Shown here piece by piece: positions 6,291 to 7,757 of a DNA stretch of 7,757 nucleotides (positions within the stretch are counted from its first letter, which is position 1; each line of letters begins with the position of its first letter). A program made the position numbers and the translations under genes. The notes under the pieces are model-generated. The model saw nothing but the letters and a program-made list of their open reading frames with translations, searched no databases and was not told the DNA's origin. The stretch comes from Candidatus Cloacimonadota bacterium. GTDB taxonomy: Bacteria > Cloacimonadota > Cloacimonadia > Cloacimonadales > Cloacimonadaceae. The stretch spans positions 1 through 7,757 of the forward strand of contig VGPI01000096.1 in NCBI GenBank assembly GCA_016875595.1, written 5' to 3'.

Positions 6291-7532
6291 ATGAAGTTTA
6301 AAGCACCACGTGGAACCTATGACATCCTGCCCTCTGAGAGCTGGAAATGGCAGCATCTGACTGATGTCTTCCGCCGGACTGCCGCTCTTTTTGGCTTTGA
6401 GGAGATCGTGACCCCGGTCTTGGAGCAGAGCGATCTGTTTGAACGCAGTTCGGGAGAGAGTTCGGACATCGTTCAAAAGGAGATGTACCGCTTCCAAGAC
6501 CGCAAGGGACGCACTCTCGCTCTGCGTCCGGAAGGAACCGCTCCGGTCGTAAGAAGCTTTTGTGAGCATCATCTTGATGCCGCTGCCCGTCTTACCCGCC
6601 TCTACTACATCGGTCCGATGTTCCGCTATGACCGTCCCCAAGCCGGTAGATACCGTCAGTTTTATCAGTATGGTGTGGAGTTGATCGGTTCGCACAATCC
6701 CTATTACGATGCCGAGATCATTGCCTTCGAATGCGCCTTCCTGCAAAACCTCGGGTTCAACGATTACGAATTGCACATCAATAGCGTCGGCTGTCCATGT
6801 TGTGTGCCGGATTACGAAGCAGCTCTGTCCGCCTATTTTCAGCCGTTAAAGGACGAGCTGTGCGAGGATTGCCAGACCCGTCTGATTAAAAATCCCCGCC
6901 GTATCCTGGATTGCAAGATCGCTCACTGCCGTGATCTATCACGCTCGGCACCGGTGATTCTCGATCATCTTGATGAGGACTGCCGACAACACTTCTCAGA
7001 AGTAAAATCCTATCTGGATAATATCGGCATTGCCTATACCATCGATCCCAGGATCGTGCGAGGTCTGGATTATTATACCCACACCGCCTTTGAGTTCATT
7101 TATCCCGCTCTGGGAGCGCAAAATACCATCGCTGGCGGTGGCAGATACAATGGTCTCATCGAACAGGTCGGTGGCCGATCGATTCCCGCCGTCGGTATCG
7201 CCGGTGGTTTTGAACGGCTCCTTCTGGCTCTGGAACGACAATCCGCCGATCTGGGCAGCCGTCCCGCCCTCGATATCACATTGATCACTATCGGTGAAAC
7301 CGCTCAAAAAATGGCTCCCCAGTTGATCCATTATCTCCGTCAAACCGGCTGCAGCACCATCTGGGATCCCGAAAAGCCATCGTTGAAGGCAGCGTTCAAA
7401 GCCGCTGATGCCCAAAAAAGCAGATATGCCTACATTATTGGTGACGATGAGATAGCCCAGCTCAAGATCACCCGAAAGGATATGATTGCCGGTACCCAGG
7501 ATCAGATTGACTGGCCCGACTCGAGCTTATGA
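6291..7532 (+). CDS. hisS: Histidyl-tRNA synthetase
   Basis: Charges tRNA-His with histidine using ATP; a class II synthetase, normally a homodimer. Landmarks in the 413 residues are KAPRGTYDILP at the N-terminus, motif 2 from RPEGTAP (79-85) to FRYDRPQAGRYRQF (111-124), the histidine-site motifs RGLDYYTHTAFEF (257-269) and GGGRYNGL (283-290 region), and motif 3 GIAGGFERLLLAL (about 303-315). The insertion domain has a Cys set (168, 171, 191, 194, 208) of the C-x2-C type seen in many bacterial HisRS and possibly zinc-linked. The anticodon-binding domain runs from about 325 to the end and stops slightly early, with a short tail after the last conserved strand. ATG 6291 has GAGG four bases upstream and follows truA by 11 bases. 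That gap leaves no room for a T-box leader, so regulation is presumably from the operon promoter. Confidence 0.97.
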   Translation: MKFKAPRGTYDILPSESWKWQHLTDVFRRTAALFGFEEIVTPVLEQSDLFERSSGESSDIVQKEMYRFQDRKGRTLALRPEGTAPVVRSFCEHHLDAAARLTRLYYIGPMFRYDRPQAGRYRQFYQYGVELIGSHNPYYDAEIIAFECAFLQNLGFNDYELHINSVGCPCCVPDYEAALSAYFQPLKDELCEDCQTRLIKNPRRILDCKIAHCRDLSRSAPVILDHLDEDCRQHFSEVKSYLDNIGIAYTIDPRIVRGLDYYTHTAFEFIYPALGAQNTIAGGGRYNGLIEQVGGRSIPAVGIAGGFERLLLALERQSADLGSRPALDITLITIGETAQKMAPQLIHYLRQTGCSTIWDPEKPSLKAAFKAADAQKSRYAYIIGDDEIAQLKITRKDMIAGTQDQIDWPDSSL

Positions 7533-7624
7533 TTACGCAATTGATCACATATCTCAGAATCTCGCCTTTGTTCCACGGGCTTTTGTGGATATGTTTACCT
7601 CGCGTCCACGGAAGTGCGGGTTAA
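7529..7624 (+). CDS. Doubtful 31-residue ORF overlapping the hisS stop
   Basis: An ATG at 7529 overlaps the hisS TGA by four bases (ATGA), the classical arrangement for translational coupling. It opens a 31-codon frame, beginning MITQLITYLRISPLFHG and ending at TAA 7622-7624. The product is hydrophobic with two basic residues and resembles nothing I recognise. It may be a genuine small protein, a gene cut short by mutation, or chance. Confidence 0.2.
   Translation: MITQLITYLRISPLFHGLLWICLPRVHGSAG
7572..7589. terminator. Weak hairpin after hisS, possible terminator
   Basis: TCCAC (7572-7576) pairs with GTGGA (7585-7589) around an eight-base loop, followed by a short T-containing run. The stem is only five pairs and lacks a long U tract, so it is at best a weak terminator, yet it is the only hairpin close to the end of the plus-strand operon. 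Confidence 0.15.
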
Positions 7625-7757
7625 GATCATGAGCGGATAGACAATCGATTTCAGCCTGATCCTGCAAAATCCACCGATCCGGATCTGGGACCATTCGCTA
7701 ATGTATTGATCCACCTTCAAGTCAGTATCGCCTCGAGATCGCTTCGAGTACTCGAGG
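7595..7757 (-). CDS. Possible C-terminal end of a convergent gene entering from the right
   Basis: On the minus strand a frame is open from the right edge to TAA at 7597-7595, giving 53 residues. It includes DLKVDQYISEWS, then a basic stretch, and a hydrophobic LKSIVYPLMILT near the end. The 'D..YI..WS...LK....T' pattern faintly resembles the C-terminus of polyprenyl-phosphate sugar-1-phosphate transferases. An open run of this length arises by chance fairly often, and there is no start or ribosome site inside the window to test. Both the gene and the family are uncertain. Confidence 0.25.
   Translation of the reverse strand, partial: LEYSKRSRGDTDLKVDQYISEWSQIRIGGFCRIRLKSIVYPLMILTRTSVDAR
7731..7757. 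repeat. Terminal inverted CCTCGAG pair at the window end
   Basis: CCTCGAG (7731-7737) and CTCGAGG (7751-7757) form a seven-base inverted pair, with TTCGAG between them. A further CTCGAG lies at 7520-7525 in the hisS end. It could be a small hairpin or an end-of-contig artefact. Confidence 0.35.

Noticed and set aside
6255..6776. A 173-codon minus-strand frame over the truA end and the hisS start
   Set aside because: Antisense to two conserved genes and with no domain features; a shadow frame.
7529..7538. ATGATTACGC resembles the start of vector lacZ-alpha
   Set aside because: Only ten bases match, the hisS reading frame runs naturally into it, and the following bases are not vector-like, so it is taken as coincidence.

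Overview
The window (about half G+C by eye) reads as a piece of a bacterial chromosome, probably from a metagenomic contig. The organism is most likely a Gram-negative member of the Fibrobacteres-Chlorobi-Bacteroidetes superphylum. Cloacimonadota-like bacteria come to mind because of three features: secreted proteins built from 'SPNGGE..W..G....ITW' modules, a large TPR lipoprotein, and an amino-acid fermentation gene. This placement is inference from protein style, not from a marker gene.

Layout. Positions 1-861 carry, on the minus strand, the first 287 codons of a secreted repeat protein that runs off the left edge. Positions 862-1016 are a divergent control region with candidate promoters for both directions and an imperfect dyad. 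From 1017 to 7532 five genes follow head to tail on the plus strand with gaps of only 32, 23, 6 and 11 bases, so they probably form one transcription unit. In order they are histidine ammonia-lyase (hutH), a TPR lipoprotein with an acidic linker, a small multi-pass membrane protein that may be a divergent EcfT-type protein, tRNA pseudouridine synthase A (truA, the classical hisT) and histidyl-tRNA synthetase (hisS). The last 225 bases hold no convincing complete gene: a 31-codon ORF overlaps the hisS stop, and a weak open frame on the minus strand runs in from the right edge.

How it fits together. Three of the five plus-strand genes touch histidine or tRNA-His. HutH deaminates histidine to urocanate, HisRS charges tRNA-His, and TruA modifies the anticodon arm of tRNAs including tRNA-His. 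The two genes between them look like cell-envelope proteins of unknown role. No other hut genes, CRISPR, IS element, tRNA or rRNA is visible. The hutH-to-hisS grouping is the main point of biological interest. I see no clear evidence for a wholly new system.
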